DNA of 64,000 nucleotides from Daejeonella rubra (GTDB lineage Bacteria; Bacteroidota; Bacteroidia; Sphingobacteriales; Sphingobacteriaceae). The position numbers were made by a program, and so were the translations under genes. The DNA lies in NCBI RefSeq assembly GCF_900103545.1, contig NZ_FNHH01000005.1, positions 143,712 through 207,711 of the forward strand, written 5' to 3'. Positions within the stretch are counted from its first letter, which is position 1. Every line of letters starts with the position of its first letter. The notes below the pieces were generated by a model that saw nothing but the letters and a program-made list of their open reading frames with translations, was not told the origin of the DNA and searched no databases. Positions 9,675 through 19,026 of the stretch are shown in pieces.

Positions 9675-11318
9675 ATGAATAATATTTCCAAAACCATTGT
9701 TTTGCTGATGGGTATTTTTCTCTTTTACGGAGAAACAAATGCCCAGGATTACAGCAATTATGCACAAGTATCCCAGCGGATAAACGCACTTTCTAAATCT
9801 TACCCCGGACTGGTCAGGGTAAAATCACTGACCAAAACATTTGGCGGTAAAGATATCTGGATGCTCACTATCGGCAGCGGGCAGACTGACCAAAAGCCTG
9901 CAATTGCCATTGTTGGAGGTGTTGAGGGATCCCACCTTTTGGGTACAGAGCTTGCTCTTGGATTTGCTGAAAAACTATTAAATGCTTCATCCCAGGATAG
10001 CATCAAGGCTCTTTTAGCAAAAAATACATTTTATGTTTTCCCTAATATGAGCCCTGATGCCACTGAACAATATTTTTCACAGGTTCGCTATGCACGAAGC
10101 TCCAATGCCCGCCCTACAGATGATGATCGCGATGGGAAAATAAACGAAGACCCTTTTGAAGATCTCAATAAAGACGGGAAAATTAACTGGATCCGTGTTG
10201 AGGATGCAACAGGAAAATACAGATCCAATCCTGAAGATCCACGTTCCATGATCCTGGCAGATCCATCCAAAGGAGAAATCGGTAAATATCTTCTCTTTTC
10301 TGAAGGTTTAGACAATGATAAAGACGGAAATTTCAACGAAGACGGTGAGGGTGGCGTTCATTTTAACAAGAATATGAGCTATGCCTATCCTAATTTTGTT
10401 CCCGGATCAGGAGAACATATGGTATCAGAAAATGAGAACAGAGCCTTGTTGGATAACCTGTTTGAAATGTTCAATATCCACTCCGTAATTACTTTCGGGC
10501 CCTATAACAACCTTTCTGTGCCGGTTACATTCAATGCCCCGGCTGTTGCAAAAAGAGTAATTAGCGGGTACTATGAAGCAGATTCAAAGACCAATGCACA
10601 GGTTTCTGAGCTCTATAATAAAGTAACAGGTTTAAAAGATGCTCCTAAAAGCAGTGCCACTGGCGGCGATTTCGCAAATTGGGCCTATTTCCATTATGGA
10701 AGAAACAGCTTCAGTACGCCGGGCTGGTGGGTTCCAAAAGCTAAAGCAGATACTGCCAGAAAGGAAAAGGATCTTAAAATTGAAGACCAGGTCTCCAATT
10801 ATTTGCGATGGGCAAAAAGCGAAAAGATCGAAGGCAGCTTTGCAGAATGGAAAAAGATCGATCATCCGGATTTCCCCGGACAAAATGTTGAGCTGGGTGG
10901 AATTGATCCATTCGTATTAATAAATCCTCCATATAAACTGGTTGAAGGACTGGTAAAAAAACATCATGATTTTATTCTTGAATTAAGTAAAAATGCACCC
11001 TCAATCGACCTGATTAATATTAAAAAAGAAAAATTGGGAGATGGGCTTACAAGGGTAACTGCAACACTAATAAATAATGGAGCCCTGGCCACGCAGACCA
11101 AAGTCGGGGAGCGCAGTTATTGGGTAAAAAAGATCAGTGTTAAGTTAATTCCTTCAGCAAATCAAAGTATTATCAGTGGGCGAAAGAACCAGATGATAGA
11201 TGCAATTGAAGGACAGGGTAATAAAACACTGACCTGGCTGATCAAAGGATCAGGAAAGCTAAGCATTGATGCGGGCAGCCCAACAAGTGGCTCAAAAAGC
11301 ATTGAATTAGCTTTGTAA
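9675..11318 (+). CDS. Exported M14-like pseudopeptidase with swapped zinc motif
   Basis: The 547-residue protein has a signal peptide (residues 1-23) and the same architecture as the M14 protein encoded next (11357-13093), including two acidic Ca-binding-like loops (DDDRDGKINED near 149-159 and DNDKDGNFNED near 213-223). The catalytic residues are altered. Where the neighbour has HSNE (109-112), this protein has EGSH (84-87), so the zinc ligands His and Glu have exchanged places. The Asn-Arg pair is replaced by Asn-Lys (FNKN), the third zinc His position lacks His (GPYNN instead of SYHNN), and the catalytic Glu in FSNELW is replaced in FSTPGW. The reading frame is intact over its whole length, so it looks like a maintained, probably non-catalytic paralogue rather than a decayed gene. 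It lies 38 bp upstream of its active relative. Confidence 0.82.
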   Translation: MNNISKTIVLLMGIFLFYGETNAQDYSNYAQVSQRINALSKSYPGLVRVKSLTKTFGGKDIWMLTIGSGQTDQKPAIAIVGGVEGSHLLGTELALGFAEKLLNASSQDSIKALLAKNTFYVFPNMSPDATEQYFSQVRYARSSNARPTDDDRDGKINEDPFEDLNKDGKINWIRVEDATGKYRSNPEDPRSMILADPSKGEIGKYLLFSEGLDNDKDGNFNEDGEGGVHFNKNMSYAYPNFVPGSGEHMVSENENRALLDNLFEMFNIHSVITFGPYNNLSVPVTFNAPAVAKRVISGYYEADSKTNAQVSELYNKVTGLKDAPKSSATGGDFANWAYFHYGRNSFSTPGWWVPKAKADTARKEKDLKIEDQVSNYLRWAKSEKIEGSFAEWKKIDHPDFPGQNVELGGIDPFVLINPPYKLVEGLVKKHHDFILELSKNAPSIDLINIKKEKLGDGLTRVTATLINNGALATQTKVGERSYWVKKISVKLIPSANQSIISGRKNQMIDAIEGQGNKTLTWLIKGSGKLSIDAGSPTSGSKSIELAL

Positions 11319-11356
11319 TATTCCACTTGATCTTTCACAATTAATAAAGAGAAAAC

Positions 11357-13093
11357 ATGAAACTTATCATAAAAAAAATATTTTTTACCCTTCCCCTGCT
11401 GTCATTGGCCATTGCCTTATTTGCACAGCAGCCTGAACAGATCTTGAAGGCATCGGGAAGTCCGGCGAATCCAAAAGTACCAATGAGCTGGAACCGCTAC
11501 AATGATTATGCAGCCATCACTGAAGTCTGTAAGAAATTAGCAAAGGCCTACCCTGATCTCGTTAAAGTGGAATCGATGGGTAAGTCTTTTATGGGAAAAG
11601 AGATGTGGGTAATGACCATTTCCGACTTTAAAACCGGCGACCCTTCAAAAAAGCCTGCCATGTATATTGACGGAAATATCCACTCGAATGAAATTCAGGG
11701 CAGTGAGTTTGCCCTGTACACTGCCTGGTACCTTGCCGAATCATTTGCAGACACAAAGCACATTCAGGAACTTCTGGCTGATAAAACCTTTTACATAGCT
11801 CCAACCATTAATCCGGATGCACGTGATAACTTCATCCATGCTGCAAACAATGCAAACTCACCACGCTCGGGCATGATCCCGGTTGATAATGACAGGGATG
11901 GTTCTATAAATGAGGACGGATACGATGACCTTGATGGCGATGGACATATCGTTTTCATGCGCCGAAAAAATCCGAATGGTCGTTTCATAGCTGACCAGGA
12001 TGATCCGAGAAGAATGATCAGTGTAGGCGTTGATCAGCAGGGAGAATATGAATTATTGGGCTATGAAGGCATTGATAACGATGGAGATGGAGATGTAAAT
12101 GAAGATGGTGAAGGATTTTATGATCCTAATCGTGATTGGGCATGGAACTGGCAGCCAAACTATATCCAGAGCGGAGCCTATAAATATCCATTTTCATTGC
12201 CTGAAAACCGGTCCATCGCTGATTTCGTAATGAAGCATCCCAATATTGCTGCAGGTCAGTCATACCATAATAATGGTGGAATGATCTTGCGCGGACCTGG
12301 TGCTCTCGAAGATCTTGACACCTACAATGCACAGGATGTTCAGGTTTACGATGCTTTGGGAAATAAAGGAGAAGAACTGATCCCCGGCTATAAATATTTA
12401 GTGGTTTACAAGGATCTGTACTCTGTATTCGGCGGCGAACTTGATTGGTTCTACGGAGGCCGTGGTATTTATACATTTTCCAATGAACTCTGGACCAACT
12501 TTCTGATGTATAATAAAGCGGGAGATAGCAATTCACAGGCAACTCAATATTCCTTTGACCGCAACCTGTTATTTAATGATGCATTTGTGAACTGGAAAGC
12601 ATTTAAGCACCACCAATATGGAGATATTGAAATTGGTGGATTTAAAAAATCCTTTGGCCGTTTACATCCGGGATTTCTTCTGGAGAGTGATGCGCACCGA
12701 AATATGTCATTCACTTTATACCATGCCTACCATACTCCAAAGCTTTCGGTAGAAGAGATCTCTGAAAAGGATCTTGGCGGAGGCTTAAAAGAGGTAACTG
12801 CGGTGATTGCAAATAAGCGGTTAATGCCAACTCATTCCAGTCAGGATCTGAAATATAAGATCGAAGTGCCTGATATGATCAGCCTGACCGGTCCGAAAGT
12901 GATCGCAGGTATGATCGTCAATAACCGGGATCTTAATATCACCTCTGAACAAAAGAATGATGCGGAAAATATCAGAGTTCCGAATATTCCGGGAAACAGC
13001 ACGGTTACCGTTCGCTGGATCATTCAGAATGCCGGTAAATATTCTGTTAAGGTTGACAGCAAAAAAGGCGGAATTGCCAGCAGATCTAACTAG
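11357..13093 (+). CDS. Exported M14-family zinc carboxypeptidase with EF-hand-like loops
   Basis: The 578-residue protein has a signal peptide ending LFAQQ (residue 25). It has an intact M14 active site: HSNE (His109, Glu112) and SYHNN (His304) bind zinc, the NRD near 258-260 binds the substrate carboxylate, and Glu377 in FSNELW is the likely catalytic base. Two inserts rich in Asp, Gly and Asn (about 176-196 and 239-252) resemble EF-hand or dockerin calcium loops, a feature of this exported Bacteroidota M14 subgroup. The C-terminal 130 residues look like a beta-sandwich. It should remove C-terminal residues from peptides outside the cytoplasm. It sits between its pseudo-paralogue (38 bp upstream) and a small exported protein (8 bp downstream), so all three probably share a transcript. 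Confidence 0.88.
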   Translation: MKLIIKKIFFTLPLLSLAIALFAQQPEQILKASGSPANPKVPMSWNRYNDYAAITEVCKKLAKAYPDLVKVESMGKSFMGKEMWVMTISDFKTGDPSKKPAMYIDGNIHSNEIQGSEFALYTAWYLAESFADTKHIQELLADKTFYIAPTINPDARDNFIHAANNANSPRSGMIPVDNDRDGSINEDGYDDLDGDGHIVFMRRKNPNGRFIADQDDPRRMISVGVDQQGEYELLGYEGIDNDGDGDVNEDGEGFYDPNRDWAWNWQPNYIQSGAYKYPFSLPENRSIADFVMKHPNIAAGQSYHNNGGMILRGPGALEDLDTYNAQDVQVYDALGNKGEELIPGYKYLVVYKDLYSVFGGELDWFYGGRGIYTFSNELWTNFLMYNKAGDSNSQATQYSFDRNLLFNDAFVNWKAFKHHQYGDIEIGGFKKSFGRLHPGFLLESDAHRNMSFTLYHAYHTPKLSVEEISEKDLGGGLKEVTAVIANKRLMPTHSSQDLKYKIEVPDMISLTGPKVIAGMIVNNRDLNITSEQKNDAENIRVPNIPGNSTVTVRWIIQNAGKYSVKVDSKKGGIASRSN

Positions 13094-13101
13094 AAAAAGA
13101 T

Positions 13102-13635
13102 ATGAGAGCTATAAGCATCACCACCGTTTTACTATTGATCAGTAGTCTGATATTCGCACAAGCTGATAAAGCCTTTTTTAAAGATTTGGAAGCATTGAAA
13201 GGTAAAACTTTTTATGGCAAGGCTATATATATGCCCGATACCATAAAAGCGAATGATTTTTGGGGTAAAAAATTAAGCTTCAAAGTAAATCAGCATAAAA
13301 GATCTGAGCTGCGCATGCCCTTTCAAGTTGGTGAAAATAAATCTCGCACCTGGATTCTCACAAAAACCAAAAATGGAATACAGCTGAAGCACGACCATCG
13401 CCATGATGATGGAAGTCCGGATAGTATCACTAATTATGGCGGAGATTCTGACATAAAGATAAGCACAGCACTGGCGCAGTATTTTCCGGCAGATGAATTT
13501 ACTGCAAAACTTCTTCCTGCAGCAGCAACAAACCGCTGGATCATGGAATTTAGCCCCGATAAAAAGAAATTTTACTATATCCTTGAACGCAATAATATAC
13601 TTCGGTTCAAGGCTGAATTTAATTTAGAAAACTAA
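13102..13635 (+). CDS. Exported protein of unknown function
   Basis: The 177-residue protein has a clear signal peptide (residues 1-20, ending IFAQA). I do not recognise the rest. The mature part is rich in Lys, with mixed beta-type segments and a conspicuous HDHRHDDG cluster (near residues 97-104) that could bind metal. It starts 8 bp after the stop of the M14 carboxypeptidase gene, so translation is probably coupled. That context suggests a periplasmic accessory role in the peptide-degradation block, but no function can be assigned. Confidence 0.7.
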   Translation: MRAISITTVLLLISSLIFAQADKAFFKDLEALKGKTFYGKAIYMPDTIKANDFWGKKLSFKVNQHKRSELRMPFQVGENKSRTWILTKTKNGIQLKHDHRHDDGSPDSITNYGGDSDIKISTALAQYFPADEFTAKLLPAAATNRWIMEFSPDKKKFYYILERNNILRFKAEFNLEN

Positions 13636-13662
13636 AAAGCTTATATAACAAAATATGAAACC

Positions 13663-13707
13663 TGCATGAGCTTACCGCTCACAAACCGGAATGAATAAGC
13701 TCATGCA
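13663..13707. other. Perfect 12-bp inverted repeat (hairpin) between operon genes
   Basis: The arms TGCATGAGCTTA (13663-13674) and TAAGCTCATGCA (13696-13707) are exact reverse complements, with a 21-base loop that itself contains CCG/CGG. No T-run follows on the plus strand, so it is not a standard terminator. It lies 36 bp upstream of the S9 peptidase start and could be an mRNA-processing or stabilising hairpin, or an interspersed palindrome. Confidence 0.6.
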
Positions 13708-13742
13708 AGCTTCATAACCATTAAAAAACAAATTATATTCTG

Positions 13743-16109
13743 ATGAAAAAACTATTAATCTTCTTATTGATCGCCAGCTATCTATCTGCAAATGCACAGG
13801 ATCTGGGCACCCTTAGTGTGGAAAAGATCATGCGTGATCCTAAATGGATGGGTGTTTCTCCATCAAATATTCAATGGGATAACAACAGCCGTACTGTTTA
13901 TTTTAACTGGAATCCGGAAAGCGTAAAAGAGGATCCGTTATACCAGATCTCTATCGATAGCCGCAAACCACAAAAAACATCGGATGATTTTAAGAGATCC
14001 TTAAACAAAGGATCCATAAGCTACTCAAAAGACAGATCAAAAGTGCTTTTTGAACGAAACGGAGATATTTTTATCCGTAATGTGAGCTCGGGACAGGAAA
14101 ACACCCTCACCAGCACTTTGGAACGGGAAAATAATCCGGTATTTAATGCAGATGAAAGCAAAGTATTATTCCAGCGTGGCGACAACCTGTTCAGTATGGC
14201 AGTAAATGGTGGCACACTTGTTCAGCTGAGCAACTTTACCCGTACAAGGAAACGTCCGGAAAGTGCTTTGAGCAAACAGGATCAGTGGCTAAGACAAGAC
14301 CAGATCAATGAGTTCGAGATCATCAAAAAAAGAGAGGAAGATCGTAAGAACAGGGAAGAAAAAAACAAGGCCGATGCAGTAAAGGGTCCAAAAGAATTCT
14401 ATCTGGATGAGCGTAGTTTTCTAATGAGCGTTCGCCTGAGTCCGGATGAAAAATATATCGCCTTCCGTTTAATGAAACGTGCCGAAGGAAACAAGAATAC
14501 AATAGTTCCGAATTATATCACCGAAAGCGGATATACCGAAGATATCAACGGTCGCACCAAGGTTGGTAATGCATTGGCAGTTAACGAAAGTTATGTGTAC
14601 GATATAAAAAGAGATACTATTTATCCGATCATAACGAAGGACATCCCTGGGATTAAGGACCTGCCTGATTATTTAAAAGACTATCCCAAACAACTCGAAG
14701 AACGAACCAAGAAGAATGAGGACCGTAAAGTTTCGATCAATGGCCCCTTCTGGAATGCGGACGGATCACATGCTGTAGTGGTTGTTTCGTCATTGGACAA
14801 TAAGGATCGCTGGATCATGAAACTGGATCAGCAAAGCGGAAAACTATCTCTGTTAGACCGTCAGCGTGATGAAGCATGGATTGGTGGTCCGGGTATTGGC
14901 GGATTTTTTGGCGGTGCCAATCTGGGATGGCTTGACAGCAATACCATTTATTTCCAGAGCGAAGCAACAGGATATTCACATATCTATACTTTGAATGTGA
15001 ATACTGGAGATAAAAAACAGATCACATCCGGGAAATATGAAGTACAGAGCCTCCAGTTATCAAATGATAAGAAGAGCTTTTACTTAAGTGCGAACATGGA
15101 GCATCCGGGTATCACCCACTTTTACAGGATCCCGGTACAAGGCGGAACATCTGTTAAACTGACTTCCATGAAGGGCGGCAATGAGGTTAGCCTTTCTCCC
15201 GATGAAAAATGGCTGGCAATCAGACATTCCTCTTCTAATAAACCATGGGAGCTTTTTATCCAGGAAAATAAAGCCGGGGCAAAACCTGAGCAGATCACAA
15301 ATTCACCAAGTGAAGAGTTTAAATCTTATGCCTGGAGAGAGCCGGAAATGGTAAAATTCACCAACCGTTATGGCTCAGATGTCTATGCACGTGTTTACAA
15401 GCCTGAAAAACCGGCCCCATCTAAGCCGGCTGTGGTATTTGTTCATGGTGCCGGGTACCTGCAGAATGTACATTATTGGTGGAGCCAATACTTCAGGGAG
15501 TATATGTTCAACAACTTATTAGCCGATAACGGCTATACAGTGATCGATATTGACTATACAGCCAGTTCAGGCTATGGTCGTGATCACCGTACAGGGATCT
15601 ATCGTCATATGGGAGGAAAAGACCTCACTGATAATGTTGACGGAGTAAAAATGCTGGTTGAAAAATATGGTGTTAATCCGGAGAATGTTGGAATTTATGG
15701 AGGATCATACGGTGGTTTTATGACCCTGATGGGCTTATTTACTACCCCGGAAGTTTTTAAATCCGGTGGTGCTTTACGTTCAGTTACCGACTGGGCTCAT
15801 TACAATCATGGTTATACTGCAAACATTCTCAATGAACCAGCAAATGACGAACTGGCATACAAAAGAAGTTCGCCGATCTATTTCGCAGAAGGACTGAAAG
15901 GAAACCTGCTGATGGCTCACGGAATGGTGGATGTGAATGTCCACTTTCAGGACATTATCCGTTTATCCCAGCGCCTGATAGAACTTAAAAAGGATAATTG
16001 GGAACTTGCTGTTTACCCGGTTGAAGATCATGGATTTGTTGAACCTTCGAGCTGGACCGATGAATATAAACGCATCTTTAAATTATTTGAGAATACATTA
16101 AAAAAATAG
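13743..16109 (+). CDS. Exported S9 prolyl oligopeptidase / dipeptidyl-peptidase-like enzyme
   Basis: The 788-residue protein has a signal peptide (ending ANAQ, residue 19). A WD40-like beta-propeller (about 40-530) with repeated NPVFNADESKVLF-type blades precedes a C-terminal alpha/beta-hydrolase domain. The catalytic Ser is in GGSYGGF (near residue 655), the Asp in GMVDVNVHF (near 729) and the His in VEDHGF (near 762), the standard order for S9. A charged helical stretch rich in Lys and Glu (near 195-220) interrupts the propeller. It likely releases di- or tripeptides from oligopeptides in the periplasm, upstream or downstream of the M14 carboxypeptidases encoded before it. It is 107 bp from the preceding gene with a hairpin in the gap, so it may have its own transcript or be part of a processed one. 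Confidence 0.9.
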   Translation: MKKLLIFLLIASYLSANAQDLGTLSVEKIMRDPKWMGVSPSNIQWDNNSRTVYFNWNPESVKEDPLYQISIDSRKPQKTSDDFKRSLNKGSISYSKDRSKVLFERNGDIFIRNVSSGQENTLTSTLERENNPVFNADESKVLFQRGDNLFSMAVNGGTLVQLSNFTRTRKRPESALSKQDQWLRQDQINEFEIIKKREEDRKNREEKNKADAVKGPKEFYLDERSFLMSVRLSPDEKYIAFRLMKRAEGNKNTIVPNYITESGYTEDINGRTKVGNALAVNESYVYDIKRDTIYPIITKDIPGIKDLPDYLKDYPKQLEERTKKNEDRKVSINGPFWNADGSHAVVVVSSLDNKDRWIMKLDQQSGKLSLLDRQRDEAWIGGPGIGGFFGGANLGWLDSNTIYFQSEATGYSHIYTLNVNTGDKKQITSGKYEVQSLQLSNDKKSFYLSANMEHPGITHFYRIPVQGGTSVKLTSMKGGNEVSLSPDEKWLAIRHSSSNKPWELFIQENKAGAKPEQITNSPSEEFKSYAWREPEMVKFTNRYGSDVYARVYKPEKPAPSKPAVVFVHGAGYLQNVHYWWSQYFREYMFNNLLADNGYTVIDIDYTASSGYGRDHRTGIYRHMGGKDLTDNVDGVKMLVEKYGVNPENVGIYGGSYGGFMTLMGLFTTPEVFKSGGALRSVTDWAHYNHGYTANILNEPANDELAYKRSSPIYFAEGLKGNLLMAHGMVDVNVHFQDIIRLSQRLIELKKDNWELAVYPVEDHGFVEPSSWTDEYKRIFKLFENTLKK

Positions 16110-16219
16110 GTGAAATTGCTTAAAAAGCACATTTAAGGCGGCTAGACAAGCGATAAATGAAAATAAAAATGTGGAAAACTTATTTGAGAAAAATAATGAA
16201 AAGTTGTAATTTTATAAAA

Positions 16220-16387
16220 TAAAGGTTAATCAAACTTAAGGCCATTTGTTCAACGAATAGTTAAACGCCTTTCAGTCATGCAGAGATTGTACTCTGAGAG
16301 ACGGATAAAAGCTTTAAGGTATACAAGTTTTTAATTGTAATTTTTGGGGGAAGCGGTCAGATAGTTAATATCTGACCGCTTTTTTCA
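16220..16387 (+). ncRNA. Candidate small RNA of about 170 nt
   Basis: The 470 bp between the S9 peptidase and PIG-L genes has no plausible ORF but has the parts of an independent transcript. TTTG (16183-16186) lies 20 bp before TAATTTTA (16207-16214), resembling a Bacteroidota -33/-7 promoter, and a strong intrinsic terminator ends at 16380 followed by T6. The body contains AAACTT near 16232 that can pair with AAGTTT near 16325, enclosing a small AGAG/CTCT hairpin, giving a rod-like fold. Size and shape recall 6S-like RNAs, but I cannot confirm any family. The start is inferred from the promoter match. Confidence 0.35.
16352..16387 (+). terminator. Strong intrinsic terminator
   Basis: The stem AGCGGTCAGATA (16352-16363) pairs perfectly with TATCTGACCGCT (16369-16380) around a 5-base loop and is followed by six T. 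It is 240 bp beyond the S9 peptidase stop, which is far for that gene alone, so it probably ends a small RNA or a long 3' UTR. Confidence 0.85.
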
Positions 16388-16579
16388 TTTAAGAGTAATT
16401 GAAACTCTCCGGACAGGTAGGATTTTTAGTCCAAATCGCTTGTGCACGCGTATCGCGTGTTCACTTATTAAATATGTTATAACCAGAAATATTATCTACC
16501 CCCTGTTAAGTAAATTTTTTGTGTCATCCTGATTAAGCATTCTTTTTTGGTTATTTTCGAAATTCACTCTTCGTAAATT

Positions 16580-19021
16580 ATGAATTTTCGCCAATTAGGA
16601 TTTAGTATATTTCTCCTCATTCCCTTAATTGTTTCCGGGCAAACCTCAGCGCAGTATAACTCTGCAGAGATCAAACTCGGACTAAAAAAGTTGAATGTAC
16701 TGGGTTCCGCATTATATATTGCGGCGCATCCTGATGATGAAAACACAAGACTGCTGGCATTTCTGGCAAAAGAAAAAAAATATAGAACCGGCTATCTTTC
16801 TCTTACCAGAGGAGATGGGGGCCAAAATCTGATCGGAAATGAGCAATCTGAATTACTGGGACTGATTCGCACCCAGGAATTACTTGCAGCCAGGCGAACT
16901 GATGGTGCTGAACAGTTCTTCTCCCGGGCAATTGATTTTGGATTCTCCAAAAATTCGGAAGAGACCTTTCGTATCTGGGATAAAGAACAAATTCTGGCAG
17001 ATGCCGTTTGGGTAATCCGAAAATTCCGGCCTGATGTTATTATTACACGCTTTCCTGAAGATGCACGTGCAGGTCATGGACAGCATGCCGCATCAGCCAT
17101 CATCGCCCGTGAGGCATTTTTAGCAGCAGCCGATCCAAAACGTTTTCCTGAACAACTGAAATTTGTTCAGGTCTGGTCGGCAAAGCGCATCGTTTGGAAC
17201 ACTTATAATTTTGGCGGATTAAACACCACTTCCGATGATCAGCTAAAGTTGGATGTTGGAGCATTTAACCCATTACTTGGAAAAGGGTATGGCGAAATTG
17301 CAGCTGAAAGTCGTACAAACCATAAAAGTCAGGGTTTTGGAAGCGCAAAACAACGCGGACAGTCATTTGAATATTTTTCTCATACAAAAGGCATATCTGC
17401 AAAAGCAGATCTTTTCGAAAATATTAATTCAAACTGGAACCGGATTCCGGGAGGCGAAGAAATTGGAAAGATGATCGGTCTTGCCGATAAGAATTTCAAT
17501 GCAGACAATCCTTCAGCCTCGGTTCCGGCCATGATCAGTATTCTGAAATCATTGGAAAAATTGCCTGACGGTTATTGGAAAGAGCTGAAATCAAAAGAGC
17601 TGAAGGATCTGATCGCAGGCGCTGCCGGTCTTTGGTTTGAAACCTATGCTACCCAGCCTGTACATTCATTGGGTGATAGTATAAAACTTCGGTCTGAGGT
17701 TCTTATCCAGTCAGGATTGCCTGTCAGATTCCTTTCTGTTGGAGGGAAATACCAATCTGCAGATCTTAAGAACGGTTTTTCAAAAAGTATTGAAGGAAGC
17801 ATAATTGCAGAATCAATAACAGAACCCTATTGGTTAAAAGAGAAGCATCCCAATGGGATGTTCATGATCAGTGACCAGAACTTGGTTGGTCACCCCGAGA
17901 ACCCTGCTCCGGTTCTGATAAATTTCAGTTTCAATATCGCTGGAAAAGAGATCTCCTACCAGCGTCCTGCAGTTTTTAAATATACCGATCAGGTTCGTGG
18001 AGAGGTATATCAGCCACTGATCATTGCTCCTCCGGTAACGGCAAGTATTGCAGACAAGGCCTATGTTTTTACAGGAAATACTGCTAAATTAATACAGATT
18101 CAGCTAAAAAGTTATCGCGATAAAAATACAGGAACCGTCATTCCCAACATACCGGCAGGATGGAAAGTTGAGCCTGAAAAAATTGAGTTCAACTTTGCAA
18201 AAAAGGGTGAGGAAAAAGCAGTTCAATTTAAAATAACCCCAAGTGATGGCTCTATTTCGGGGGTATTTGCTCTTAATATCCAAACATCACAGGGAAACTT
18301 TAACCGCGGCAACAGAGTAATTAATTATGAGCATATCCCACTTCAAACATTATTCCCATTAGCTGAAGCCAGAATTGAACGGGTTGACTTATTAACAGGA
18401 GGAAAAAAAATCGGATATCTTACAGGTGCCGGCGATCTGATTCCAGAATCCTTGCAGCAGATTGGCTATCAGGTCAGTATTCTAACAGAAGCAGAGATCA
18501 TGAACACCGATCTGGCACAGTATGATGCTATTATTAGCGGTTTAAGAGCATATAACGTCAATGAACGGTTAAATCTGATGCAGCCAAAACTCATGGATTA
18601 TGTGAACAATGGTGGCACATACCTGGTGCAGTATAATGTGAATAACCCTCTTTTAGTACAAAATATCGGACCCTACCCTTTCAAAATCTCCCGCGACAGG
18701 GTGACAGAAGAAAATGCAGCTGTTACATTTCTAGAAAAAGACCATCCGGTGCTGAACTATCCGAATAAAATCAGTCAAAAAGATTTTGATGGCTGGATTC
18801 AGGAAAGAGGTTTATATTTCACTACAGACGCTGATGCTAAATACAGTCGTATTTTAAGTATGAACGACCCTGGAGAACCGGCAAAAGATGGCTCATTACT
18901 GGTAGCGGATTATGGCAAGGGGAGATTTGTTTATACCTCCCTTGTATTTTTCAGGGAATTACCCGCAGGAATACCCGGTGCATACAGATTATTTGTAAAT
19001 TTGATCACTAAAAAAAGATAA
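16580..19021 (+). CDS. Exported PIG-L family deacetylase with C-terminal GATase1-like domain
   Basis: The 813-residue protein has a signal peptide (ending VSGQ, near residue 21). The N-terminal domain has the PIG-L/LmbE zinc motif HPDDE at 50-54 and the distal GHGQHAA motif near 170, which supplies the third zinc ligand. The family removes N-acetyl groups from sugars (GlcNAc-PI, GlcNAc-Ins, GlcNAc-malate). The middle section (about 340-600) is beta-rich, and the C-terminus (about 610-810) resembles the GATase1-like fold that often ends exported Bacteroidota enzymes. A similar C-terminal part ends the M14 protein at 6855-9572. Signal peptide plus size argue against a cytoplasmic bacillithiol enzyme. 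The substrate is probably an extracellular or periplasmic amino-sugar. Two small membrane proteins and a symporter follow with little or no spacing. Confidence 0.85.
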   Translation: MNFRQLGFSIFLLIPLIVSGQTSAQYNSAEIKLGLKKLNVLGSALYIAAHPDDENTRLLAFLAKEKKYRTGYLSLTRGDGGQNLIGNEQSELLGLIRTQELLAARRTDGAEQFFSRAIDFGFSKNSEETFRIWDKEQILADAVWVIRKFRPDVIITRFPEDARAGHGQHAASAIIAREAFLAAADPKRFPEQLKFVQVWSAKRIVWNTYNFGGLNTTSDDQLKLDVGAFNPLLGKGYGEIAAESRTNHKSQGFGSAKQRGQSFEYFSHTKGISAKADLFENINSNWNRIPGGEEIGKMIGLADKNFNADNPSASVPAMISILKSLEKLPDGYWKELKSKELKDLIAGAAGLWFETYATQPVHSLGDSIKLRSEVLIQSGLPVRFLSVGGKYQSADLKNGFSKSIEGSIIAESITEPYWLKEKHPNGMFMISDQNLVGHPENPAPVLINFSFNIAGKEISYQRPAVFKYTDQVRGEVYQPLIIAPPVTASIADKAYVFTGNTAKLIQIQLKSYRDKNTGTVIPNIPAGWKVEPEKIEFNFAKKGEEKAVQFKITPSDGSISGVFALNIQTSQGNFNRGNRVINYEHIPLQTLFPLAEARIERVDLLTGGKKIGYLTGAGDLIPESLQQIGYQVSILTEAEIMNTDLAQYDAIISGLRAYNVNERLNLMQPKLMDYVNNGGTYLVQYNVNNPLLVQNIGPYPFKISRDRVTEENAAVTFLEKDHPVLNYPNKISQKDFDGWIQERGLYFTTDADAKYSRILSMNDPGEPAKDGSLLVADYGKGRFVYTSLVFFRELPAGIPGAYRLFVNLITKKR

Positions 19022-19026
19022 AAAAA

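Noticed and set aside
12126..12542. 138-codon ORF antisense to the M14 carboxypeptidase gene
   Set aside because: It lies wholly inside the intact M14 gene on the other strand and has no recognisable domain or signal; it is an antisense shadow of the coding sequence.
16352..16380. Possible SRP or tRNA-like RNA suggested by a GGGGGAAGCGG stretch
   Set aside because: The bases do not form the conserved SRP tetraloop domain or a cloverleaf; the stretch is simply the base of the terminator stem.
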